64,000 nt of DNA from Oscillospiraceae bacterium (lineage in GTDB: Bacteria; Bacillota; Clostridia; Oscillospirales; Acutalibacteraceae), in NCBI GenBank assembly GCA_022487055.1, contig JAKVJJ010000002.1, positions 55,741 to 119,740 of the forward strand. The letters are read 5' to 3'. Under the pieces are notes generated by a model that was given only the letters and a program-made list of their open reading frames with translations, was not told the DNA's origin and did not search any database. Made by a program: the position numbers and the translations under genes. Numbering within the stretch: the first letter of the stretch is position 1; each line of letters starts with the position of its first letter. Below are positions 28,840 to 37,808 of this stretch, one piece after another.

Positions 28840-28868
28840 TTGACAGATTGTCCAATTTATAATAATAT
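28840..28868 (+). promoter_or_regulatory. sigma-A promoter of the two-component operon
   Basis: TTGACA, 17-base spacer, TAATAT; a second TATAAT overlaps at a shorter spacing. About 30 bases before the response-regulator start. Confidence 0.7.
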
Positions 28869-28900
28869 AGTATGTTTCTACTTAAAAGGAGGGCTTTTGT

Positions 28901-29593
28901 GTGTCACAGGGAAAAATCATGGTCGTGGATGATGACCAGAATATATGCGAGCTGCTTCGTCTTTATATTGAAAAAGAAGGCTTTGAAGTTGTAATTGCCA
29001 ATGACGGCAGAAAGGCACTGGAACTGTTTGAAGCGCAGAATCCTGACCTTATCCTGCTGGATATCATGCTGCCGGAACTGGACGGATGGCAGGTCTGCCG
29101 GGAAATCCGCAAAACCAGCCAGTGCCCGATTATCATGCTGACGGCAAAAGGGGAAGTTTTTGATAAAGTGCTGGGGCTGGAACTTGGCGCGGATGATTAT
29201 GTGGTGAAACCCTTTGAAGCAAAAGAAGTGGTGGCACGCATTAAAGCCGTGTTGCGGCGGATGGGCAAGACCGGAAGCGACGCTGTGAAGGAAGTACACT
29301 ACGATAAACTTTCCATTAATCTGACGAATTATGAGCTGAAAGTGAACGGCAAAGTGGTGGACACTCCGCCGAAGGAAATGGAGCTTATCTATCATCTGGC
29401 GAGCAACCCGAACCGTGTCTTTACCCGTGACCAGCTTTTGGATGAAGTCTGGGGATTTGACTACTATGGCGACAGCCGCACAGTGGATGTTCATGTGAAA
29501 CGGCTGCGAGAGAAGTTGGAGGGCGTTTCTGACCAATGGTCGCTCAAGACTGTGTGGGGCGTCGGCTATAAATTTGAAGTTAAGAATGAGTGA
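28901..29593 (+). CDS. OmpR/PhoB-family response regulator
   Basis: 230 residues. Receiver with acidic pair at 10-12, phospho-acceptor Asp54 (LILLDIMLPE), Thr in MLTAKG near 82 and Lys in VVKPFE near 105; C-terminal winged helix with VFTRDQLLDEVWGFDYYGDSRTVDVHVKRLREKL. GTG start with GGAGGG 7 bases upstream. Six bases before the histidine kinase and two genes before an HtrA-like protease, suggesting control of envelope stress. Confidence 0.93.
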   Translation: MSQGKIMVVDDDQNICELLRLYIEKEGFEVVIANDGRKALELFEAQNPDLILLDIMLPELDGWQVCREIRKTSQCPIIMLTAKGEVFDKVLGLELGADDYVVKPFEAKEVVARIKAVLRRMGKTGSDAVKEVHYDKLSINLTNYELKVNGKVVDTPPKEMELIYHLASNPNRVFTRDQLLDEVWGFDYYGDSRTVDVHVKRLREKLEGVSDQWSLKTVWGVGYKFEVKNE

Positions 29594-29599
29594 TGCCGC

Positions 29600-31198
29600 G
29601 TGAAACAGACAAAGCGCAAGACCATTTTTAAAAAATACCTGCGGATGACGCTGGCAACCATATTTATCAGTTTCTGCATTCTGGGATTGGTGATGCTCCT
29701 CTTTTTCAACAGCAACTGGAAACACGAAAAACGGGATGGACTGGAGAAGAATGCACTGAGCATTTCTGACATTGTTTCGCGGGGAGTAGCTGTTGACAGT
29801 GTGGGCAGCTTGGTGATGGACACAGACGACCTGCAGAAATTTCTGCCGGCACTGAGCCGGAACAATGAAAGCGATATTTTCATTACGGGCCGGGATGGAA
29901 AGATTCTGGTGACAGCACAGGGTGTGGATGGCACGCTGCACACGAATAAAACAATTTCCGCCGATATTATGCAGAAAGCGCTTGGCGGACGCTATGATGA
30001 CCAGACCATGCTGAGCGGTGTTTATGACGCACCGTGCTATGTGGTGGGGGTACCAGTAACGGTGAAAGTGTCCTCTGGTAAAACGCAGTCGGTAGGCGCG
30101 GTTTTCACCGCAGTTGCTGTGCACAGTCTGGTGGAGTACCGCAAAGATATTCTGTGGATGTTCCTGTTTGCGGCACTGGCTGCCTTTGCGGTCAGTTTCT
30201 GCATGGTTTGGGTGTTTTCCTACAACATGGTGCGCCCGCTGCGTTCCATGGCGGATGCAGCGAAGAACTTTGGCGACGGAAACTTTAATACACGGGTGCC
30301 GGTGACCAGCCGCGATGAGGTGGGAGAACTGGCGGTGGCCTTCAACAATATGGCGGATTCTCTTGCCAGCAGTGAATATACCCGCCGAAGTTTTATTGCG
30401 AATGTTTCCCATGAGCTGAAAACTCCGATGACAACGATTGCGGGATTCATTGACGGAATTTTGGATGGTACCATTCCGCCGGAAAAAGAGGAACATTATC
30501 TGCATATTGTGTCGCAGGAAGTGAAACGGCTTTCCCGGCTGGTAAAAACAATGCTGGACCTTTCCCGTATTGACAGCGGGGAATTGCGTTTGCGTCCGGC
30601 ACGGTTTGACCTGACGGAAACGGTGCTGACCACGATGCTCAGCTTTGAGGACCCGATTGAAAAGAAGAAAATTGCGGTGCATGGGTTGGAAGACACGCAT
30701 CCGATTTTTGTGGACGGCGATCCGGACATGATTCATCAGGTGATTTATAATCTGGTGGAGAATGCAGTGAAGTTTACCAACGAAAGCGGAACGATTGAAG
30801 TTCGTCTGCGCGAGGAACCACAGCGCACGGAAGTGACTATTCGCAACAGCGGGGATGGCATTGCGCCGGATGAACTGGCCCGAATCTTCGACCGTTTCTA
30901 TAAAACGGATAAATCACGCAGTAAGGATAAAACCGGCATGGGCTTGGGACTGTATATTGTACGCACGATTATACAGCTTCACGGCGGGGAAATTACGGTG
31001 CACTCCAAATTGGGTGCCTGTACGGAATTTGCTTTCTGGCTGCCGGGAGAAATTCCGCAGACACCGGGCAATGAGCCGATGCCAACGACGACGGTCTGTG
31101 CAGAAGTGGTGAAACCACTCAAGCAAAAGAAAAATGCAGCAAAGGCTGAACCGCCTGTGCTGGAAAAGCCAGAAAACGATGCATCCAAAAAAGCTTAG
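29600..31198 (+). CDS. membrane sensor histidine kinase
   Basis: 532 residues: membrane helix at about 15-37, extracytoplasmic sensor of about 140 residues, second helix at about 180-205, HAMP, then HisKA with His271 (NVSHELKTPMTT) and HATPase_c with the N box (HQVIYNLVENAVKFT), DRFYKTDKSRSKDKTGMGLGLYIV G boxes. A Lys/Pro-rich tail of about 40 residues follows the kinase domain. GTG start with poor RBS, so probably coupled to the upstream gene. Pairs with the response regulator. Confidence 0.92.
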   Translation: MKQTKRKTIFKKYLRMTLATIFISFCILGLVMLLFFNSNWKHEKRDGLEKNALSISDIVSRGVAVDSVGSLVMDTDDLQKFLPALSRNNESDIFITGRDGKILVTAQGVDGTLHTNKTISADIMQKALGGRYDDQTMLSGVYDAPCYVVGVPVTVKVSSGKTQSVGAVFTAVAVHSLVEYRKDILWMFLFAALAAFAVSFCMVWVFSYNMVRPLRSMADAAKNFGDGNFNTRVPVTSRDEVGELAVAFNNMADSLASSEYTRRSFIANVSHELKTPMTTIAGFIDGILDGTIPPEKEEHYLHIVSQEVKRLSRLVKTMLDLSRIDSGELRLRPARFDLTETVLTTMLSFEDPIEKKKIAVHGLEDTHPIFVDGDPDMIHQVIYNLVENAVKFTNESGTIEVRLREEPQRTEVTIRNSGDGIAPDELARIFDRFYKTDKSRSKDKTGMGLGLYIVRTIIQLHGGEITVHSKLGACTEFAFWLPGEIPQTPGNEPMPTTTVCAEVVKPLKQKKNAAKAEPPVLEKPENDASKKA

Positions 31199-31230
31199 GC
31201 GGTGGAAAGAACAACAGGAGGGAAACGAGG

Positions 31231-32652
31231 ATGGAGGAACAGGGGACACAGACTGACGGGCCAAGTGGAACCAACCCGGCAGAGAATCACAAAGAGCCGG
31301 AAAGGCAATATCAGCCGGCGGTCTGGTATCCATCAGGAAATCATGGCACCGCTGTACCGCAGGATCATGTGCCGCAGCTGGAACTGTACTCCAGCGGACA
31401 GTCGAAGCCAGAACAGAGGCAGTACCAAAGCCCAGGAATGCCGAAACCGCCCAAAAAACCGCTGACCAGACAGGCTAAGGTGCTGATTGGACTCTTGGCG
31501 GCACTGGCGATTGTCCTTATAGCACTGCTGATTGGCCTTAATATGCAGAACGAGAAATCCGCCCCAAACAATCAAACGGAGTCTTCAGAGCCGGCGGAAA
31601 GTTCGGAGGCAACCGTTTCCCGTTCAAAAGATGTTGTGCCGAATGATGGGAAAGGCTCGGCAAGCTCCATCCAGATACAGTCCCACAAGGGCACACCGAC
31701 AAACGCGGAAAATGTCTTTACAAAAATCAGCCCGAGTGTAGTTGGTGTGTTGGCATCGATACCAACCGACGACGGCAAACCGGACGAAAGCCAAGGTACA
31801 GGCATTATTGCCAGCAGCGATGGTGTTATTCTGACAAACTCTCATGTAATTGGAAATTCGCGCAGCACAGTTGTAACGGTTATCCTGAACAGTGGAAAAC
31901 AATATGATGCAAGAATTTTGGGCTATGATAAAACCAGTGACCTCGCGGTACTGAAAATCAGTGCCAAAGGATTAGCTCCAGCAGAATTCGGCAGTGCAGC
32001 TGAGCTGAAAGTAGGTCAACAGGTGTTGGCGATTGGGAACCCGGACGGCATGAATTTCAGCGACAGCTTAACCGGCGGCTATGTTTCCGCGCTGAATCGG
32101 AAGATTGCCGGCCACAGCGGAAACGGAATGACCTATATTCAAACAGACGCTGCCATTAACCCCGGAAATTCCGGCGGGCCGCTCTGCAACCTTTACGGGC
32201 AGGTTGTGGGCATCAATTCCTGTAAAATTGAGACGGCTGGATATGAAGGCATGGGATTCTCGATTCCAGTGAGCAATGCGGTCAGCATTATCAACCAACT
32301 GATTAAAAACGGTTATGTACAGGGCCGCACACGCCTTGGAATTGTCTGCCGGTTGCTGCCAAACTATGAAACCGCAACACTGGGCCTAAAAGGCGGCGTG
32401 CAGATCCTGTCGATTGACGCCGAATGCTCTCTGCGCACTAGCGGTGTGGAGAAAGGCGATATCCTGTATCAAATTAATGGTAGAAATATCACTTCCATGG
32501 AGGATATTACGGAAACCATCTCGAAATATCAACCCGGTGAAGAAGTTTCGGCAAAAGTTTATTCTATCCATCAGCAAAAGACAATCAATACGAAAATCAA
32601 GCTGCTGGAAGATAAAGGTGAAACACAAAAGACCATTTCGCAAAAACCATAA
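31231..32652 (+). CDS. HtrA/DegP-like membrane-anchored serine protease
   Basis: 473 residues: an unusually long, Pro/Gln-rich cytoplasmic N-terminus of about 80 residues, a membrane helix at about 83-104, a Ser/Glu linker, the trypsin-like domain with triad His205 (TNSHVIG), Asp237 (TSDLAVLK) and Ser314 (NPGNSGGPL), and one C-terminal PDZ domain from about 365. Surface quality-control protease of the envelope. ATG after an AGGAGG site. Third gene with the two-component system, which probably regulates it, as CssRS does HtrA in Bacillus (analogy). Confidence 0.92.
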   Translation: MEEQGTQTDGPSGTNPAENHKEPERQYQPAVWYPSGNHGTAVPQDHVPQLELYSSGQSKPEQRQYQSPGMPKPPKKPLTRQAKVLIGLLAALAIVLIALLIGLNMQNEKSAPNNQTESSEPAESSEATVSRSKDVVPNDGKGSASSIQIQSHKGTPTNAENVFTKISPSVVGVLASIPTDDGKPDESQGTGIIASSDGVILTNSHVIGNSRSTVVTVILNSGKQYDARILGYDKTSDLAVLKISAKGLAPAEFGSAAELKVGQQVLAIGNPDGMNFSDSLTGGYVSALNRKIAGHSGNGMTYIQTDAAINPGNSGGPLCNLYGQVVGINSCKIETAGYEGMGFSIPVSNAVSIINQLIKNGYVQGRTRLGIVCRLLPNYETATLGLKGGVQILSIDAECSLRTSGVEKGDILYQINGRNITSMEDITETISKYQPGEEVSAKVYSIHQQKTINTKIKLLEDKGETQKTISQKP

Positions 32653-32698
32653 AGAAGTCCTTCGGTTGCAGTTAAACTGGCAGCCGGAGGACTTCTTT
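32651..32698. terminator. bidirectional terminator between htrA-like gene and degV
   Basis: Long stem of about 19 bp from AAAGAAGTCC with two GU pairs, loop about 10, T-run on the plus strand and A/T on the other. Confidence 0.85.
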
Positions 32699-32716
32699 TT
32701 ATCATTTTCGGTGGAT

Positions 32717-33589
32717 TTACCGTTCATGGCCAAGAAAGAAAACAGCGACTGCACCAGGGCCGGTATGTACACCAATGGAGGGACCGATGAACCCGGTGAG
32801 AATCTTTCTGACACCCAGACGCTGCTGTATCTGGCGGGAAACATAAGCAGCGGAACGGGCGGAATCCGCATGACTGATAAAGATGGTCTGCGCCGGAAGT
32901 CCTGTGGCAGACTGCTCCACTCGGTTGACCAGTGTGTCAAGGGCGGACCGTCTGCCGCGGACTTTTCCGGTACAAACCAAATGTCCGTTGCTGTCCATAC
33001 GCGTAAGTAGCTTGGTTTCCGCTAATGTACCGAAAAAAGCGGAAAATGGATTTACTTGCCTGCGGTGCTGCAGATACTGCAAATCATCCAGTACACACCA
33101 GTGGCAGAGCCGGAGTTTGTTTTGTTCCAGCCAGTCGGCAGTTTCCGCCAGGGAAGCACCGGCTTTGCGCTGCTGTGCAGCATAGTAAATCAACAGTCCT
33201 TCGCCAAGGGATGCAGAAAGGGAATCCACAACCCGAATGGTTCGCTGCGGATAATGAGCGGCGAGGTCTTTGGCGGCACTTGCGGCGGCATTCCATGTGG
33301 TGGAAAGGCCGGAAGAAAGGCAAACAAACAAAATATCCTGCCCGTTTTGCAGGTAAGGTTCTGCGGCGGCAGAAAAATCAACGGGAGAAATTGGATTGGT
33401 GGTACAGGAGGTGCCGCCGCGAATATGCAGATAAAATTCATTAAACGACAGGTTCCTGCCGTCCAAATAGTTTTTATAGGTTTTTCCGTTCAGCCGAAAA
33501 TTCAGCGGCAGGACAACAATGCCGAGGGCTTGGGCAAGTTCTGCCGGAAGGTCACAGCCAGAATCTGTGATAATCACATAATCGTCCAT
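32717..33589 (-). CDS. DegV family (fatty-acid-binding) protein
   Basis: 290 residues. N-terminal VIITDSGCDLPAELAQ, then FYLHIRGGTSCTTNPISPVDF, the SSGLSTTWNAA motif and C-terminal GPSIGVHTGPGAVAVFF, all DegV/FakB-like. Such proteins bind a fatty acid and, when partnered with FakA, present it for phosphorylation; no fakA is nearby. Two adjacent ATGs are possible; the second has better RBS spacing (AAAGGAG, 6 bases). The TSCTTNPIS stretch contains the usual lipid-contact Thr/Ser residues. Confidence 0.9.
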   Translation of the reverse strand: MDDYVIITDSGCDLPAELAQALGIVVLPLNFRLNGKTYKNYLDGRNLSFNEFYLHIRGGTSCTTNPISPVDFSAAAEPYLQNGQDILFVCLSSGLSTTWNAAASAAKDLAAHYPQRTIRVVDSLSASLGEGLLIYYAAQQRKAGASLAETADWLEQNKLRLCHWCVLDDLQYLQHRRQVNPFSAFFGTLAETKLLTRMDSNGHLVCTGKVRGRRSALDTLVNRVEQSATGLPAQTIFISHADSARSAAYVSRQIQQRLGVRKILTGFIGPSIGVHTGPGAVAVFFLGHER

Positions 33590-33619
33590 CATGCTCTCCT
33601 TTTAAGTGTATTTTCATAT

Positions 33620-33648
33620 ATAGTATCACCCAATGGCAGAAAATTCAA
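33620..33648 (-). promoter_or_regulatory. sigma-A promoter of degV
   Basis: Minus strand TTGAAT, 17-base spacer, TACTAT, about 30 bases before the start codon. Confidence 0.65.
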
Positions 33649-33692
33649 GTATAAAGTAATTAAAGCCACTATAGCTAATAACAAAGATTACA

Positions 33693-33706
33693 TTTGACGG
33701 AAAAGA
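33693..33706 (+). repeat. 14-bp direct repeat, left copy (candidate attachment core)
   Basis: TTTGACGGAAAAGA, identical to the copy at 43895-43908. The two copies bracket the whole phage-derived cassette. Bases beyond the 14 differ on both sides. Confidence 0.55.
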
Positions 33707-33738
33707 CGCTGTTTGCAGATAAAAACAGCGTCTTTTTT
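33701..33738 (+). terminator. strong terminator at the left edge of the phage element
   Basis: 14-bp perfect stem AAAAGACGCTGTTT with its complement, loop 8, ending in TTTTTT in the plus direction. It lies before the first phage gene with no obvious gene to terminate, and its left arm shares bases with the 14-bp repeat. Confidence 0.85.
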
Positions 33739-33828
33739 AGGAATTAGGCTATTGGGACTAATTTCGGGAGAAAGCAATGGGAGAGTTGCAGGCAGCAAAG
33801 AAAAGAACCTGCAAAGGAGGGAAAACGG

Positions 33829-34137
33829 ATGGATACACGAAAAGAAGCGCTGCGGGTGTGCAGAAGGCTGGCACGCGGCAAAATCAATGATGCGGTGGAA
33901 CTGCTGTATGAGCCGAAGGCACCGGAGCAGCTTCAGCAGCTTGACCTGTATTGCATTGCGGAGCTGAAGCACAGCGAAAAGGGTGTGGAGATTAAATTCG
34001 CCGACCGGCTGAAAGCGGCGCAAATGCTGGCGCAACTTGGGGAGGAGGACAATGTGCAGCCGCTTTTTAGTGCGCTGAAACAATCGGCGGAGGCAGTGCG
34101 GGAAACCAGGGACAGCCGTGAAGCAGATGCGGTTTAG
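33829..34137 (+). CDS. putative small terminase subunit
   Basis: 102 residues, helical and charged, no membrane segment. Assigned from its place directly before the large terminase (20-base overlap) and its size; the sequence (KEALRVCRRLARGKINDAVELLYEP, then EIKFADRLKAAQMLAQL) resembles the helical part of small terminase subunits only loosely. A short regulatory or scaffolding role is possible. RBS AAAGGAGGG before ATG. First gene of the cassette. Confidence 0.5.
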   Translation: MDTRKEALRVCRRLARGKINDAVELLYEPKAPEQLQQLDLYCIAELKHSEKGVEIKFADRLKAAQMLAQLGEEDNVQPLFSALKQSAEAVRETRDSREADAV

Positions 34138-35356
34138 CCGCAAGCAGATGCGTGCCATGACATGGTGGTGTCCGGGCAGCGGCGCCAGGACCTATGATGC
34201 GCTCATCTGTGACGGGGCGGTGAGAAGCGGCAAGACACTGAGCATGGGGCTGGGCTTTGTTTGCTGGGCGATGGCGTGCTTTGCGGACAGAAGCTTTGCC
34301 ATTTGTGGTAAGACGGTGCGTTCCCTAAAGCGAAATCTGATAACCACGCTGTTGCCGGTACTGACTGCGGCAGGTTTTCGGTATGAACTGAAAAATAGCG
34401 AAAATCTGCTGCAGGTTCATGCCGGAAAATGCAGCAACCGTTTCTATCTTTTCGGCGGACGGGACGCAGGCAGTGCAGCACTGATACAGGGAATCACGCT
34501 GGCAGGCGTGCTCTTTGATGAAGCAGCTCTGATGCCGCGGGAATTTGTGGAACAGGCGCTGGCACGGTGCAGCGTGGAGGGCAGTCGCTTCTGGTTTAAC
34601 TGCAACCCGGAAAACCCCGGACACTGGTTTTACCGGGAATGGATACAGGGAGCCAAAAATAAGAACGCACTGTATCTGCATTTCACCATGGAGGATAATC
34701 CCGGCCTTTCCCGGGAAATACGGGAACGGTTTCAGAATCTTTATACCGGAACTTTTTATGAACGCTATATTCTGGGCAAATGGGTGGCAGCACAGGGACT
34801 GATTTACCCCTTCATGGAAGAAAAGAATGCCGCCGATGTGCCGGAATACTGTGAGGAATACGCCGTGAGTTGTGACTATGGAACACAGAACCCAAGTTCC
34901 TTTGGTCTGTGGGGGCGATGCGGGAAGGTTTGGTACCGGATAGATGAGTACTATTATGACGGGCGAAAAAACGGCCCGCGCACCGATGAAGAACATTACC
35001 ATGGGCTGGAGGAACTGTGTCAAGGAAAGCGCATATCCCGTCTGGTGGCAGACCCATCGGCGGCGAGTTTTATGGAAACGATCCGCCGGCATGGAAAATT
35101 TCCGGTTACAGCGGCACAGAATGATGTGCTGCAAGGAATTCGCAAAACAGCCATGGCGCTGAAAGAGGGGAAAGTGCGTATTTGTAGGAACTGCTGTGAC
35201 TGTTGGCGGGAATTTTCACTTTATCGGTGGCAGGAGAACAAGGATGCTCCGGTGAAAGAGAATGACCATGCAATGGATGACCTGCGGTATTTTGTCACTT
35301 CTGTTGTTTGCAGAGAGCAGGGAGGCTTTGCCGCAGTGTCTGCCAAGAGAGGTTAA
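34118..35356 (+). CDS. phage terminase large subunit (PBSX type)
   Basis: DNA-packaging motor. 412 residues: ATPase domain with Walker A GAVRSGKT at 33-40, Walker B hydrophobics plus DEAA (LAGVLFDEAALM) near 135, coupling motif near FWFNCNPENPGHW; C-terminal nuclease domain with SCDYGTQNPSSFGLWG near 250 and LVADPSAASF near 310, plus NDHAMDDLRYFVT near the end carrying acidic residues. GTG start overlapping the upstream gene; a second ATG three codons in is possible. Apparently intact and of normal length. Confidence 0.9.
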   Translation: MKQMRFSRKQMRAMTWWCPGSGARTYDALICDGAVRSGKTLSMGLGFVCWAMACFADRSFAICGKTVRSLKRNLITTLLPVLTAAGFRYELKNSENLLQVHAGKCSNRFYLFGGRDAGSAALIQGITLAGVLFDEAALMPREFVEQALARCSVEGSRFWFNCNPENPGHWFYREWIQGAKNKNALYLHFTMEDNPGLSREIRERFQNLYTGTFYERYILGKWVAAQGLIYPFMEEKNAADVPEYCEEYAVSCDYGTQNPSSFGLWGRCGKVWYRIDEYYYDGRKNGPRTDEEHYHGLEELCQGKRISRLVADPSAASFMETIRRHGKFPVTAAQNDVLQGIRKTAMALKEGKVRICRNCCDCWREFSLYRWQENKDAPVKENDHAMDDLRYFVTSVVCREQGGFAAVSAKRG

Positions 35357-35382
35357 GGAATGACCTGGGAAAGGAGAAAAAT

Positions 35383-36516
35383 GTGCTGAAACGAAAGAAA
35401 AAAAGTGGCTGCAGTGCTTTGGCAGTACAGACCGGCGGCACAGAATTGCCCTTTGAAGCAGTCAGGCAGTATGTGCCGATAAATGAAGGAGAACTGCGGC
35501 TTTACCATCAGCTGAGGGAAGCAGTGCCGATGATTGATGCCGCACTGGATAAACTGGTGCGGCTGGTCGGAAAGTGTCATATTGAATGTGACAATCAGCA
35601 AATACAGAAAGAACTGAACCGCTTTCTGCACACCGTGCCGGTTGGTGCCGGAAATGCAGGAGTGCACGCATTCATCAGCACTTATCTTGACCAACTGCTG
35701 ACCTACGGCAATGCGGTTGGGGAGGCGGTGGTGCAGGATGGAACGTTACGGGCATTGTATAACGCTTCTCTGCAGGATGTAGAGCTGCGGGTGAAATCAC
35801 CGCTGGAAATGGAAGTGCGGCGCCGGTGTGTGGGCGGCAGTGAACCAGTGCGGTATCCAGAACTGATTTTTCATACGGCACTGAATCCGGAACCGGGCAG
35901 CGCCAAAGGAACCAGTATCCTGCAGGGGCTGCCCTTTGTCAGCGACATTCTGGTGAAAATTTATCATGCCATTGGTGTTAACTGGGAGCGTTTGGGCAAT
36001 CTTCGTTTTGCGGTGACCTGCCGCCCCGGTGCGGAGGATGGCGCTTTCGCGGCTGAACACGCGCAGCAAATGGCCGAGGAATGGAGCAAAGCCATGCGTC
36101 CGGGCAGCAAAAGCGATTTCGTTGCAGTGGGGGATGTGGACATTAAGGTGATTGGCGCTGACAACCAGATTTTGGACAGCGAAATACCGGTGCGGCAGAT
36201 GCTGGAGCAGATTGTCGCAAAACTTGGAGTGCCGCCTTTTTTGTTGGGACTGTCATGGTCCAGCACGGAACGGATGAGCAGTCAGCAGGCGGATATTCTG
36301 ACCAGTGAACTGGAAGCTTACCGGCGGCTGCTGAATCCGGTCATTGACCGTATCTGTTCCCTATGGATGCGGCTTAACGGATGTTTGACGGAGTTCCAAA
36401 TTGTGTGGAACGATGTGACACTGCAGGATAAAACTGAACTGGCACAGGCAGCGCTGAACAGTGCCCGCGCGGAACTGGTGCAGCTGCAGGCCGAAAAGCT
36501 GCGCCGTGAAATGTAA
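35383..36516 (+). CDS. phage portal protein
   Basis: Dodecameric ring through which DNA enters the head. 377 residues, at the short end for portals. Recognised from YVPINEGELRLYHQLREAVPMIDAALDKLVRLVG near the N-terminus, the FHTALNPEPGSAKGTSILQGLPFV wing, and the C-terminal PPFLLGLSWSSTERMSSQQADIL segment typical of SPP1/HK97-like clostridial portals. GTG start with AAGGAG 6 bases upstream; the ATG two bases earlier is in another frame and stops at once. Follows terL by 26 bases. Confidence 0.85.
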   Translation: MLKRKKKSGCSALAVQTGGTELPFEAVRQYVPINEGELRLYHQLREAVPMIDAALDKLVRLVGKCHIECDNQQIQKELNRFLHTVPVGAGNAGVHAFISTYLDQLLTYGNAVGEAVVQDGTLRALYNASLQDVELRVKSPLEMEVRRRCVGGSEPVRYPELIFHTALNPEPGSAKGTSILQGLPFVSDILVKIYHAIGVNWERLGNLRFAVTCRPGAEDGAFAAEHAQQMAEEWSKAMRPGSKSDFVAVGDVDIKVIGADNQILDSEIPVRQMLEQIVAKLGVPPFLLGLSWSSTERMSSQQADILTSELEAYRRLLNPVIDRICSLWMRLNGCLTEFQIVWNDVTLQDKTELAQAALNSARAELVQLQAEKLRREM

Positions 36517-36533
36517 AGGGGGAGATTTTTAAT

Positions 36534-37403
36534 ATGCAGAATGGATATGTGCTGAAAAGTGCGGCGAAGCCCCAGAAGGATGATTTGGAGAAAATTAACC
36601 GCTATACCAGAAGGCCCTTTTCAGCGGAGGAAGTGTATACCTTCAAAGTCGTTCTCTGTGACAATGAAGTGGACAGAGACGGAGAACGCTTTGCGGTGCA
36701 GGCATTGGACGGACTAGCTGAACTTTTTTGCGGAAAAAGCGGAATTTTTAACCACAGCATGGATGCCGCTACACAAAGCGCGCGCATCTATGACACAGCG
36801 GTGGAAGTGGACAGCGGCCGGACAACTTCCTGCGGGGAACCTTACACCTGTCTGACAGCCAAAGCCTATATGCCGAGGACACAAGGCAACCGCGACCTGA
36901 TTTTGGAAATTGACAGCGGAATTAAGAAGGAAGTCAGTGTGGGGTGCAGCATGGGCGAGGCGGTCTGTTCCATTTGCGGGACGGATCGGCGCCGGAAAGA
37001 CTGCGGGCATCTTAATGGCGAAAGCTACCATGGAAAACGCTGCTGTACTGTGCTGAAAAAACCACTGGATGCTTATGAGTGGAGTTTTGTAGCAGTACCG
37101 GCACAGCGGGAGGCCGGTGTGACCAAAAGCTGCAGGTCAGGCGGCAGCGCCATGTCGGAGGAAGCCCTTTGGGGACAGAAATGGAAGCAGAAGCTGGCAC
37201 AGGAAACGGCCAAATATTTTTCGCTGGTATGCCCGGATGTGACGGCTGAAACAGCAGACAGAATGATGCAGGGACTTTCGCCGGAGGAGTTGGAGAAAGT
37301 GGAAAAAAGTCTGCGTATGCAGGCAGGACGCCATGTGCCGCTGGAACCGCAGCTTATGGCGGATAGGCACACACAGACTGAGGATGACGAATTCCGTATT
37401 TAA
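36534..37403 (+). CDS. phage prohead protease / XkdF-like protein
   Basis: 289 residues. N-terminal part (KVVLCDNEVDRDGERFAVQAL, GIFNHSMDAATQSARIYDT, GIKKEVSVGCSM) has the arrangement of prohead Ser proteases, with His in NHS and Ser in EVSVGC as likely catalytic residues. Between about 145 and 170 is a Cys/His-rich insertion (CSICGTDRRRKDCGH, then CC) that could bind zinc. The C-terminal third is Gln/Glu-rich and helical, fitting a fused scaffold. RBS AAGGGGGAG before ATG. Sits between portal and capsid genes as expected for a maturation protease. Confidence 0.72.
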   Translation: MQNGYVLKSAAKPQKDDLEKINRYTRRPFSAEEVYTFKVVLCDNEVDRDGERFAVQALDGLAELFCGKSGIFNHSMDAATQSARIYDTAVEVDSGRTTSCGEPYTCLTAKAYMPRTQGNRDLILEIDSGIKKEVSVGCSMGEAVCSICGTDRRRKDCGHLNGESYHGKRCCTVLKKPLDAYEWSFVAVPAQREAGVTKSCRSGGSAMSEEALWGQKWKQKLAQETAKYFSLVCPDVTAETADRMMQGLSPEELEKVEKSLRMQAGRHVPLEPQLMADRHTQTEDDEFRI

Positions 37404-37412
37404 AATTTTATT

Positions 37413-37425
37413 ATACAAGTTGTAT
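37413..37425. promoter_or_regulatory. AT-rich inverted repeat before the decoration/capsid genes
   Basis: ATACAAGTTGTAT (6-bp arms) within the 54-base AT-rich gap between the protease and decoration-like genes. It may be part of an internal promoter or operator for the capsid genes; no convincing -35/-10 pair was read. Confidence 0.35.
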
Positions 37426-37457
37426 TAAATATATTTGATATACGAGGAGGAAATATC

Positions 37458-37796
37458 ATGGAGACAGCAATGAACGGATACGGAGAAGGCGTGGCAACTT
37501 TTGCTTGCAGTGGTGAAATTGTGCCGGGTACACCTGTGATGGTGACAGCAGACGGCACAGTGGCAAAGGCAAGCGGAGTTTTTTGCGGGGTGGCAATTTC
37601 CTGCAGGGACGGCTATGCCGCAGTACAGCTTGACGGCTATGTTTCCTTGCCCTACAGCGGCACGAAACCGACGGTCGGCTACCAGGTGCTGACGACTGAT
37701 GCGGATGGGAAAATAGAAACTACCGCGGCAGGCACAGCCGGCGTGCAGCGTCTGGTTGTGAATGTGGACAGCACACATATTGGATTCATTCTTTAA
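37458..37796 (+). CDS. putative head decoration (DUF2190-like) protein
   Basis: 112 residues, beta-rich and Gly/Val/Thr-rich: GEIVPGTPVMVTADGTVAKASG, a middle GYAAVQLDGYVSLPYSG strand pair, GYQVLTTDADGKIETT. This order of short strands resembles the small capsid decoration proteins placed just before the major capsid gene. RBS GAGGAGG 8 bases before ATG; 12 bases upstream of the capsid gene. Also possible: a head fiber base. Confidence 0.6.
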   Translation: METAMNGYGEGVATFACSGEIVPGTPVMVTADGTVAKASGVFCGVAISCRDGYAAVQLDGYVSLPYSGTKPTVGYQVLTTDADGKIETTAAGTAGVQRLVVNVDSTHIGFIL

Positions 37797-37808
37797 GGAG
37801 GTTGCATA

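Noticed and set aside
28904..30736. Open frame of 610 codons on the minus strand opposite the response regulator and kinase
   Set aside because: Same reasons; the sense strand carries complete two-component domains.
33775..33888. Short frame starting at an ATG before the small terminase-like gene
   Set aside because: It runs out of frame into that gene; the AAAGGAGGG site clearly serves the downstream ATG.
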